A stretch of 19,091 nt of DNA, from assembly GCA_964513745.1 (NCBI GenBank), contig CAZEOK010000057.1:1-19091 (forward strand), given 5' to 3'. This document shows positions 1 through 5,726 of this stretch, piece after piece; position 1 is the stretch's first letter; each line of letters opens with the position of its first letter. Made by a program: the position numbers and the translations under genes. The notes beneath the pieces are model-generated. The model worked only from the letters and a program-made list of their open reading frames with translations, made no database searches and was not told the origin of the DNA. The DNA comes from DATDCY01 sp964513745 (GTDB lineage Bacteria > JAUVQV01 > DATDCY01).

Positions 1-936
1 CACGGGCACCTTCTCGCCGGGCCGAATCCGGAGCCGGTCCCCGACCTGCACGTGTCCGAGGGGGATGTCGGCTTCCTCGCCGTTATCGAGCACTTTCCTG
101 GCGGTCTTGGGCGCGAGCCCGAGCAGGGCCTTGATCGCGGCGCCCGTCCTGCTGCGCGCCCGCAGCTCCAGGACCTGGCCGAGCAGGATCAGCGTGACGA
201 TCACCGCGGCCGCCTCAAAGTAGCCGGGCACCATGCCCTCGGCAGTGCGCATGGACGCCGGGAAGAGCCCCGGGAAAAAGACGGCCACCAAGCTATAGAG
301 ATAAGCCACGGAAACGCCGAGCGCGATCAGCGTGAACATGTTGAGACTGCGGTTCGCGACCGATTGAACCCCCCGGACGGAAAAGGGCCACCCGGCCCAC
401 AGAACGACCGGCGTCGCCAGAAGGAGTTCCAGCCACATCAAAATGCCCGGCCCCGCGACGGAGTCGAGGCGCCGCCCTCCGGGAAGGAAATCGCGCATGG
501 CAATGAGCACCAGAGGCGTCGTAAGCACTGCCCCGGCGACAAAGCGCCGGCGCATATTCACGTATTCCGCGTTCTCGTCGCCCCCATCCGCGGTCGCGGT
601 ACGCAGCTCCAGGGCCATTCCGCACTTTGGGCAGGTGCCGGGCTGGGTCCGCACCACTTCCGGGTGCATCGGACAGACGTACTCGCTCCCCATCGCGGTG
701 GGCGCCGGTTCTTTCGGTTCGAGTGCCATGCCACACTTGGGGCAAGTCCCGGGTGCAAACCGCAGTATTTCCGGATGCATCGGGCAGACATATTCAGTCT
801 GCACGGTCGGGGCGGCCGACACCTTCAACACCAGTGCCATGCCGCATTTCGGGCACGTACCGGGGCCATCCCGGATAACCTCCGGATGCATCGGACAGGA
901 GTAGAGGCTCGTCTTCATCCCACCGCCGACCATCAT
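1..936 (-). CDS. Copper/heavy-metal translocating P1B-type ATPase, N-terminal part (cut by left edge)
   Basis: The first 312 residues are present and the gene continues beyond the window. Residues about 14-36, 51-73 and 88-110 are three tandem copies of the heavy-metal-binding domain pattern CPMHPE...PGTCPKCGMAL. Membrane segments of the P1B class follow: one near residues 130-147, a pair around 157-210 with the motif NMFTLIALGVSVAYLYS, and one around 225-245 ending in LLGQVLELRARSRTG. The start of the actuator domain comes next (LLGLAPKTARKV, then VGDRLRIRPGEKVPV). The phosphorylation and ATP-binding domains lie outside the window. The family exports Cu+, Ag+ or related ions across the inner membrane using ATP, and the HMBD type resembles CopB/SilP/CopA-like pumps. 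The ATG at 936 overlaps the upstream gene's TGA (ATGA), implying translational coupling; ATG 918 is an alternative. Metal specificity cannot be read because the CPC/CPH motif is off the edge. Confidence 0.93.
   Translation of the reverse strand, partial: MMVGGGMKTSLYSCPMHPEVIRDGPGTCPKCGMALVLKVSAAPTVQTEYVCPMHPEILRFAPGTCPKCGMALEPKEPAPTAMGSEYVCPMHPEVVRTQPGTCPKCGMALELRTATADGGDENAEYVNMRRRFVAGAVLTTPLVLIAMRDFLPGGRRLDSVAGPGILMWLELLLATPVVLWAGWPFSVRGVQSVANRSLNMFTLIALGVSVAYLYSLVAVFFPGLFPASMRTAEGMVPGYFEAAAVIVTLILLGQVLELRARSRTGAAIKALLGLAPKTARKVLDNGEEADIPLGHVQVGDRLRIRPGEKVPV
607..897 (-). repeat. Three tandem heavy-metal-binding domain units, 111-bp period
   Basis: The first cysteine of each unit falls at residues 14, 51 and 88 of the ATPase, an exact spacing of 37 codons (111 bp). 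Units begin at 897, 786 and 675 on the minus strand. Each carries CPMHPE and CPKCGMAL, giving three Cys, one His and two Met potential ligands. The linkers differ, so these are diverged tandem domains and not recent identical copies. Confidence 0.9.
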
Positions 937-1400
937 TTAAGCGCAAAGGAGAACTCATCCACAAGCGTCTTCTCCCCGAGATCGGCCTTCATCTTGATAC
1001 CATAGGTACCTTTCACCGGCATGGCGACATCGGCCCCGTATCCTCCCTGCATCCCCATTGTCAGCGTCTTCTGTACGCTTCCATCGGGCGCGGTGATCTG
1101 GAAGCCCACCTTCGCCGGGGCGGGGTTCTTCCCGTCGGCGCCTCCGATGTACAGCAGCAGATGATGCGTGGCCTTGCCCGATCGATCCATTCCAGGCATG
1201 TCCATCCCCTCCATGCCCTTCATCAGGAGGTTCCGTTCCTTCCAGTCCAGAAGGTGGTAGTGAAGAGAGAAACCTTCCAGCTTCGCCTCGCGGATCATCG
1301 CCCCGTGGATGATGGGCTGTGCGGCGCTTGATAAAGCGACTGGAGCCAACAGACCGGCGACGACGATCCCGCAGCAGAGGTGCCATATCGTTTTGGTCAT
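933..1400 (-). CDS. Secreted protein with Met-rich motif in copper cluster
   Basis: 155 residues. A signal peptide spans about residues 1-26 (hydrophobic core WHLCCGIVVAGLLAPVAL, possible cleavage after SSA). The mature part has a methionine-rich stretch KGMEGMDMPGMD around residues 61-73, then a beta-rich segment with KATHHLLLYIGG, a PDGSVQKTLTMGMQGGYGAD segment and a C-terminal DEFSFALK. Met-rich motifs of this kind bind Cu+ or Ag+ in envelope copper proteins, so a periplasmic metal-binding role is inferred. I do not recognise a named family; the fold looks like small periplasmic beta-sandwich proteins. The start at 1400 is preceded by a strong AGGAGGAG ribosome site. The stop overlaps the ATG of the P-type ATPase, tying it to metal export. 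Confidence 0.8.
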   Translation of the reverse strand: MTKTIWHLCCGIVVAGLLAPVALSSAAQPIIHGAMIREAKLEGFSLHYHLLDWKERNLLMKGMEGMDMPGMDRSGKATHHLLLYIGGADGKNPAPAKVGFQITAPDGSVQKTLTMGMQGGYGADVAMPVKGTYGIKMKADLGEKTLVDEFSFALK

Positions 1401-1447
1401 TTGCAATCTCCTCCTTTGTGCAGTCTCCTTCGAGCGGTCCTCATTCC

Positions 1448-2098
1448 TTATCCCTTCGACATTGCCAGATGTGTGAAATGCGGAAGGAAGGGCGGTGTCT
1501 GGGCGGCGTACCGCGTATATGCCTCTCCGAATTCCTTGAGTGCCTCGCGCTCTTCCCTCTTCGCCAGCCGCACGTACATCAGAACCAAGACGGGGAACAT
1601 CAAGAGCGTCGGCAGGGTCGGCCATTGCAGAAGAAAGCCGAACATGATCAACACAAAGGCCGCGTACTGCGGGTGACGAAGGCGTGCGTAGGGGCCGGTC
1701 GTCGCCAAGAGGTGCTCCCGTTGTGCTTTGAAGAGCACCCGCCAGGCTGCCGAGAGCAGCACGAACCCGCCAAAGATGAAGGCACTGCTGAGCAGGTGGA
1801 GGGGATCGAAGTGGGGGTTGCCCTTCATCCTTAGCAAGGTGTGCCAGAGGTGGCCGGAATCGTGCGAGAGCAGGTCCAGGCCGGGGAAGCGACTGCCCAG
1901 CCAGCCGGAGAGCAGATAGATCGTCAGAGGAAAACCATACATTTCCGTGAAAAGCGCGACGATGAAGGCCGAGAAGGCACTGAAGGAGCGCCAGTCCCGT
2001 CCGGTCGCCGGGTGCGTGAAACTGAAAGCGAAGATGATGAAGACTAGGGAGTTGATGATCACCAGCGACCAGAGGCCGTAGGAGGGCATGTCGTTCAT
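1448..2098 (-). CDS. Isoprenylcysteine carboxyl methyltransferase (ICMT)/PEMT-like membrane protein
   Basis: 216 residues, with about five hydrophobic segments (for example LWSLVIINSLVFIIFAFSF, LLSSAFIFGGFVLLSAAW and YAAFVLIMFGFLL). The C-terminal half has the family hallmark TTGPYARLRHPQYAAF, then KREEREALKEFGEAYTRY and TPPFLPH. In known ICMT/PEMT enzymes this region binds S-adenosylmethionine and is followed by the membrane helix pair. Bacteria lack the eukaryotic prenyl-CaaX substrate, so the true substrate is unknown. It sits in a copper cluster; the ATG at 2098 overlaps the TGA of the DUF2933 gene and has GGGGGA just upstream. The family call rests on the C-terminal motif. A role in metal resistance is inferred only from its neighbours. 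Confidence 0.85.
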   Translation of the reverse strand: MNDMPSYGLWSLVIINSLVFIIFAFSFTHPATGRDWRSFSAFSAFIVALFTEMYGFPLTIYLLSGWLGSRFPGLDLLSHDSGHLWHTLLRMKGNPHFDPLHLLSSAFIFGGFVLLSAAWRVLFKAQREHLLATTGPYARLRHPQYAAFVLIMFGFLLQWPTLPTLLMFPVLVLMYVRLAKREEREALKEFGEAYTRYAAQTPPFLPHFTHLAMSKG

Positions 2099-2343
2099 GG
2101 GCCGTCCCCCGTGCCACCATGGCCATGGTGATCATCTTTCGCGGTTCCTTCCTCATGCCTCCCGTGGCCGCCATGCCCGAAGAAATGAAGAAAAGGGCAG
2201 AGCAGGAGAAGAACATACGGGAGTGCGCCCAGGACGTGGGCGCGATGCTCCGTGAACAGAAAGAAAGCGGCGATGCCGAGAAAACCAAGGAGCGCGAGGC
2301 CGGTCCGGGAGCGCCAGAACCCCGGGTTAGTGATGCTGCTCAT
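2095..2343 (-). CDS. DUF2933 small membrane protein
   Basis: 82 residues. One or two hydrophobic stretches (TGLALLGFLGIAAFFLFTEH and VLGALPYVLLLLCPFLHFF) are followed by a histidine- and glycine-rich tail (HGGHGRHEEG, KDDHHGHGG). The FTEHRAHVLGALPYVLLLLC region with the cysteine and the HxFxHGGHG tail matches the small DUF2933 proteins commonly found in heavy-metal resistance clusters. The His-rich tail could bind Cu2+, Zn2+ or similar ions. Its start overlaps the end of the Met-rich gene by 17 bp and its stop overlaps the ICMT-like gene by 4 bp, so it is part of the same transcript. The biochemical function of the family is not known. Confidence 0.82.
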   Translation of the reverse strand: MSSITNPGFWRSRTGLALLGFLGIAAFFLFTEHRAHVLGALPYVLLLLCPFLHFFGHGGHGRHEEGTAKDDHHGHGGTGDGP

Positions 2344-3061
2344 GTTCGGAACCGGGCTGCGGAGCAGCCCCCTTCTGCGGCGAAGCGGGTGTCGCCTGCG
2401 TAGGAGCCGGGCTGCTCTCGACCGCCCCTTGGAGCCTCTCCAGTTGCTCCTTGCTGAGGACGCCTTTCACGGCCTCGGCGGCCCTGAGATGAGCGAGGCT
2501 GACTTTCGTGCGCATCGCCTCGATCTCCTTGAGCTTCGCCTCGACCTTGCTGAAGTCCACTTTCTCGCCAGCGAGCAGGTCCGCCAGTTCCAGCTCGGCG
2601 ACCTTTAATGAGGCAAGGGTGAGGATTGCCTCCTTCTGGAAGGGGCGCAGCCCCGCTCTCAATCTCTCCGACTGCTCGTCCGACAGCGCGAGTGCCTTGC
2701 GCATCTGGGCCATGTCCATCTGGCCTTTCATCATGCCCTCGGCCATCATCATGCAGCCGCGCGTCTTGCCGGGCATCATCCCGTCCATCATCGTCGGCAT
2801 CATGGAACCCATCATCTCGGGTCCCATCATCCCACCCGGCATCATGCGACCGCCCATCATGTCTTTACCCTGACCCATCATCCCCTGACCCATCATGCCG
2901 GTGTTCATCCCGGAGGCCGGCATTTGCGGTTTTGCCTCTTGCTGGGCTGGCGCCGAGGAGGGTGCGCCGCCTCCGCTCATCCCGCCGCCCACCATCTGTG
3001 CCGAGGTCACACCAGGCGTCACCGTCAGAACAACGAGCGCGACAAGCAAGTACCGTTTCAT
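2327..3061 (-). CDS. Met-rich Spy/CpxP-like periplasmic metal-binding protein
   Basis: 244 residues. The signal peptide is MKRYLLVALVVLTVTPGVTSAQ. Residues about 47-115 are extraordinarily methionine-rich, with roughly eleven Met-Met pairs in GMM/PGGMMGP-type repeats. A helical region (about 118-215) follows, with ALSDEQSERLRAGLRPFQKE and LSKEQLERLQGA, resembling the LTxxQ helices of Spy/CpxP/ZraP chaperones and metal sensors. The tail is Pro/Ala-rich and ends EHEQHH. The likely role is a periplasmic Cu+/Ag+ sponge or chaperone. I chose ATG 3061 over the in-frame ATG 3067 because AGGAGG lies 6 nt before 3061 but abuts 3067. It follows the SHOCT gene by 36 bp on the same strand. Confidence 0.82.
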   Translation of the reverse strand: MKRYLLVALVVLTVTPGVTSAQMVGGGMSGGGAPSSAPAQQEAKPQMPASGMNTGMMGQGMMGQGKDMMGGRMMPGGMMGPEMMGSMMPTMMDGMMPGKTRGCMMMAEGMMKGQMDMAQMRKALALSDEQSERLRAGLRPFQKEAILTLASLKVAELELADLLAGEKVDFSKVEAKLKEIEAMRTKVSLAHLRAAEAVKGVLSKEQLERLQGAVESSPAPTQATPASPQKGAAPQPGSEHEQHH

Positions 3062-3097
3062 AGCCATCCTCCTTGTGTTTAGGGTAGTCTCCGACCC

Positions 3098-3349
3098 TTA
3101 CGATCCGAGAATGTCCTTGCTCTTCTCCTCGAACTCCGCTTTGTCGATCTCTCCCTTGGCGTAGCGGCGCTTCAGGATTTCGAGAGGACTCTCGGGTGCG
3201 GCGACGGGAGATCCGCCACCGGTTCGGGAGAGGACTCCCCTGACAAGCGCCACAATCCCGGCGATGACGAGGATCCAGAAGAGCAGCATGAGAATTCCCC
3301 CCAACCAGTGACCTCCCCAGCCAGGCATGTCACAACCCCAACCCATCAT
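3098..3349 (-). CDS. SHOCT domain small membrane protein
   Basis: 83 residues. The N-terminus is rich in Met, Trp and Gly (MMGWGCDMPGWGGHW). One membrane helix follows (GGILMLLFWILVIAGIVALV), then a C-terminal SHOCT module with SPLEILKRRYAKGEIDKAEF. SHOCT domains are short C-terminal helices thought to mediate oligomerisation. Many bacteria carry such a membrane-SHOCT peptide next to copper genes. A good ribosome site (GGGAGG, 5 nt spacer) precedes the ATG at 3349. It appears to be the first gene of the minus-strand cluster, and the non-coding region upstream probably holds its promoter. Confidence 0.85.
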   Translation of the reverse strand: MMGWGCDMPGWGGHWLGGILMLLFWILVIAGIVALVRGVLSRTGGGSPVAAPESPLEILKRRYAKGEIDKAEFEEKSKDILGS

Positions 3350-3406
3350 GACGACCTCCCGTCTCCGAATGTCAGCGCCCAGAAAAACAGCACCTGCACT
3401 TTCGCC

Positions 3407-3432
3407 CTGAACCGAGGAACCGGGTGGTTCAG
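3407..3432. repeat. Inverted repeat in copper-cluster leader
   Basis: CTGAACC (3407-3413) and GGTTCAG (3426-3432) are perfect inverted copies separated by 12 nt. An alternative inner hairpin, GAACC/GGTTC with a 4-nt loop, uses 3417-3430. It lies between the possible operator and the first gene, so it could be an operator or an mRNA stem. There is no T-run. Confidence 0.4.
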
Positions 3433-3444
3433 AACGAGCCCTAT

Positions 3445-3462
3445 GACTCCATTTCTAGAGGC
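3445..3462 (-). promoter_or_regulatory. Possible MerR/CueR-type operator-promoter for the copper cluster
   Basis: On the minus strand an 18-bp imperfect dyad (GCCTCT...GGAGTC) lies between TTTATC and CATAGG, which are 19 bp apart. The 19-20 bp spacer with a dyad between the -35 and -10 is the hallmark of MerR-family metal-responsive promoters. Both hexamers are weak (about 3 of 6 matches), as such promoters often are. It is about 100 bp upstream of the first gene. No merR gene is in the window, so this is tentative. Confidence 0.3.
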
Positions 3463-3694
3463 TCGATAAAGATACGCTCCCTGTCGACGAACCGCCAGCG
3501 ATGCTGCGCCTGTTGGTCAAATCGGATTATTTGCGGCGTTGGGCTCCTCCCGCCTTGCATCTGACCCCTTCTCGGCGACATCTCCGTTCCAAACGGGGAA
3601 CGGGGGCTCCCCAACCTCTCGAACTTGACGGAAACGCGCGGCCCGAGTCGATCGGGAGCGGACTGTTTCGACGCACCAAGGCAGCGGGGCCGGG

Positions 3695-4297
3695 CTAGAA
3701 CGAGATCCCGGCGGAGAGGCTCGCGTACCAGCCGCTCGGGTCGTAATCGTGCCCGAGCGCCCGCCGCACCGAGTCGGCCGACACCGCCCCCGAGCGGCTG
3801 TAGCGCAGGTCGCCGATGAGGGAGAGCGGCCCGAAACTGACCTCCACCCCGCCGCCGGCGTGGGCTTCGACCACCACGGTCGAATCGCTGCTCGTGCCCT
3901 CGAAGTCGTTGTTGAACGCTATGCCGACATACTCGATGCCGCCCCCCGCGAGCAGGTAGGGGCTCACGACGGGGAGGAACGAGAGCACCGCGGAGGCCCG
4001 CACGGGTATCACCGTTGCCTCAAGGTCGCCCGAACGGATCAGCTCGCGCCGGTAATCGGCCGAAACCTCGAGGTTGAGAGGGCCGGGAATGTCAAAGCGG
4101 GCGAAGACACCGAGAGCGGGCACCGGGTTGTCCGCGTCCCCGCCGGTAAAGTACCCGAGCCGGATCCCTGGGTCCTGGCCTGCAAACGCCGGCGGCGCAG
4201 CCCCGCCAATGAGCACCAGCGCCAGCAATCCCGCAACCAGACCCCCGCCTCGTGTGTGAATCATCTCGGCACGACCCGACCGCGTCACCGTCTTCAT
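3695..4297 (-). CDS. Small outer-membrane beta-barrel protein
   Basis: 200 residues. It has a long signal peptide (about residues 1-39, hydrophobic core LVAGLLALVLIGGAA, cleavage after AFA). Alternating beta strands with Gly/aromatic spacing follow: IRLGYFTGGD, PALGVFARFDI, NLEVSADYRREL, VVSPYLLAGGGIEYVGIAF, VEAHAGGGVEVSF and LSLIGDLRYSR. It ends in the C-terminal phenylalanine (YASLSAGISF) typical of barrels folded by BamA. Size and pattern fit the eight-stranded OmpW/OmpA-like class, but the exact family is not certain. The start at 4297 has GGGAGG 4 nt upstream; ATG 4264 is an alternative that gives a shorter signal peptide. It is divergent from the cation-transport pair and has its own promoter. 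Confidence 0.75.
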   Translation of the reverse strand: MKTVTRSGRAEMIHTRGGGLVAGLLALVLIGGAAPPAFAGQDPGIRLGYFTGGDADNPVPALGVFARFDIPGPLNLEVSADYRRELIRSGDLEATVIPVRASAVLSFLPVVSPYLLAGGGIEYVGIAFNNDFEGTSSDSTVVVEAHAGGGVEVSFGPLSLIGDLRYSRSGAVSADSVRRALGHDYDPSGWYASLSAGISF

Positions 4298-4350
4298 CAA
4301 GCCTCCCTTCCCTGGCTCGCCGCGCGCGCGCCCATGGGCTTTCCACGGGC

Positions 4351-4379
4351 ATTGTCGCGCGACTGTTCCGCCATGACAA
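4351..4379 (-). promoter_or_regulatory. Sigma-70 promoter of the barrel-protein gene
   Basis: On the minus strand TTGTCA (4374-4379) and GACAAT (4351-4356) are separated by 17 bp, matching 5 of 6 and 4 of 6 consensus positions. Predicted transcription starts near 4344, giving a leader of about 46 nt that contains the GGGAGG ribosome site. Confidence 0.5.
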
Positions 4380-4418
4380 GGCTCTCCGCCTTCCGGCACC
4401 GTGGTTGCCCGAATTGCC

Positions 4419-4446
4419 TTGCGTTCGCCGGCTCCATGCCCATAAT
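4419..4446 (+). promoter_or_regulatory. Possible promoter of the MgtE-N/Nramp operon
   Basis: TTGCGT (4419-4424) and CATAAT (4441-4446) are separated by 16 bp. The -10 matches 5 of 6 positions and the -35 is weak. Transcription would start near 4453, about 17 nt before ATG 4470, leaving just enough leader for the GGAGG site. Confidence 0.4.
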
Positions 4447-4469
4447 CGTCCGGGGCGGAGGGGGTGGAG

Positions 4470-5726
4470 ATGTTTTTTTTTCTCACCGAATTGTTCGAGA
4501 AGCAGGTGCGGGACGTTCGCGACCGCAGCCTGCTCGGGCAACCGGTCGACCTGGTCGCCAACGCCGAGGAGCTCTATCCCGCCGTCACCGGTTTCATGGT
4601 CAGCCACGGCCGGCGCCCGGCGTTCTACCTGCCCTGGTCGCAGGTCGCGTCGATAGAGCAGGGCGAGATTCTCGTACGGCGGGCTCCGGAGCAGCCTGAG
4701 GCGGCCCATCCACCCGAAGGTGCTCTCTTCGTGCGCCGGCACATCCTCGACCGGCAGATCATCGACACCTTCGGCGCCCGCGTGGTGCGCGTCAATGACC
4801 TGCACCTGCTGCGCATAGAAGACGGCCTGCGCCTGATCCACGTCGACGTCGGGGCGAGCGGCCTCTTCCGCCGCCTCGGCTGGCTCCCCGTCGTAAACGC
4901 CCTGGCACGCTGGCTTTTTGACTACCAGCTGCGCGACCACCTCATCGCCTGGAAGTTCGTGCAGCCCCTCGGCCACTTCGGCCGCGACGGCGCGCGCCAG
5001 GTCCTGCGGCTCTCGACCAGCCACCAGCCTCTGGCGCAGCTGCACCCGGCGGAGCTGGCCGAGGTCCTCGAGGATCTCGACATGCACAAGCGCCAGGCGC
5101 TCTTTGGCTCGCTCACCCCCGAAGTCGCCGCCGACGCGCTCGAGCAGATGGACACCGAGACGCAGGTCGACCTGATCGAGGGGATGGGCGAGGAGCACGC
5201 CACGCGCGTCGTGGAGGAGATGGCTGCCGACGAGGCGGCCGACCTGCTGAGCGAGCTCGAGGACGAAAAGGCCGAGACCATCCTCGAGGGGATGGAGGCG
5301 GAGCGCTCGGAGGAGGTCCGCGAGCTGCTGACCCATGAGGAGGACACCGCGGGCGGCATCATGACCACAGACTTCATCGCGCTCAAGACCGGCTACTCGG
5401 TCGACCAGACGATCGCGGTGCTCCGGCAGGAGGCGCGCGAGGCCGAGAACATCTACTACCTCTATGTGCTCGACGAGCTCGGGCACCTGGTCGGCGTCGT
5501 CACGCTGCGCAGCCTCATCGTGTCCAGCCCGGAGCGCCTCCTCGCCGACCTGATGAGCACCCGCGTAATCTCCGTCACGACCGGCGAGGACAAGAGCGCC
5601 GCCGCCGAGCTGTTCGCGAAATACCGCTTCCGCGCCCTCCCCGTCGTGGACGACAGCGGCGTCATGAAGGGCATCATCACCATCGACGACGTCCTCGAGG
5701 ACGTGGCCCCGGAGCTCAGCCGGTGA
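4470..5726 (+). CDS. MgtE N-terminal/CBS domain protein lacking the channel domain
   Basis: 418 residues. An N-terminal region (about 1-150) has two PRC-barrel-like beta segments (FMVSHGRRPAFYLPWSQVAS and FGARVVRVNDLHLLRIEDGL). An MgtE-N helical superhelix (about 180-285) follows, with LHPAELAEVLEDL, LEQMDTETQVDLIEGM and MAADEAADLLSELEDEKAE. The end is a pair of CBS domains (HEEDTAGGIMTTDFIALKTG, LYVLDELGHLVGVVTLRSL, FRALPVVDDSGVMKGIITID). In MgtE these cytosolic domains sense Mg2+ and gate the membrane channel. Here no membrane domain follows; the stop overlaps the start of an Nramp transporter (GTGA), so this is probably its regulatory subunit. ATG 4470 is preferred over GTG 4464 because GGAGG lies 8 nt before it. 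Nine T residues follow the start codon. Confidence 0.88.
   Translation: MFFFLTELFEKQVRDVRDRSLLGQPVDLVANAEELYPAVTGFMVSHGRRPAFYLPWSQVASIEQGEILVRRAPEQPEAAHPPEGALFVRRHILDRQIIDTFGARVVRVNDLHLLRIEDGLRLIHVDVGASGLFRRLGWLPVVNALARWLFDYQLRDHLIAWKFVQPLGHFGRDGARQVLRLSTSHQPLAQLHPAELAEVLEDLDMHKRQALFGSLTPEVAADALEQMDTETQVDLIEGMGEEHATRVVEEMAADEAADLLSELEDEKAETILEGMEAERSEEVRELLTHEEDTAGGIMTTDFIALKTGYSVDQTIAVLRQEAREAENIYYLYVLDELGHLVGVVTLRSLIVSSPERLLADLMSTRVISVTTGEDKSAAAELFAKYRFRALPVVDDSGVMKGIITIDDVLEDVAPELSR

Larger units (their letters stand above)
3350..3694. other. Non-coding region upstream of the copper cluster
   Basis: 345 bp between two minus-strand genes. It should hold the promoter of the copper cluster and the 3' end of the barrel-protein transcript. 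I see an imperfect 18-bp dyad at 3445-3462, an inverted repeat at 3407-3413/3426-3432, and a 7-bp perfect inverted repeat at 3584-3590/3597-3603 with a 6-nt loop. The last has no T-run, so it is not a convincing terminator. No credible gene is seen; the short ORFs here lack a ribosome site and recognisable content. Confidence 0.6.

Noticed and set aside
933..2288. A single 451-codon minus-strand ORF covering the ICMT-like region
   Set aside because: Only its last 155 codons, after a strong ribosome site at the 1400 start, look like a protein. The upstream part is out of frame with the clear ICMT-like and DUF2933 genes.
4316..4333. Alternating CG run as a Z-DNA or repeat element
   Set aside because: It is too short and expected at this base composition.
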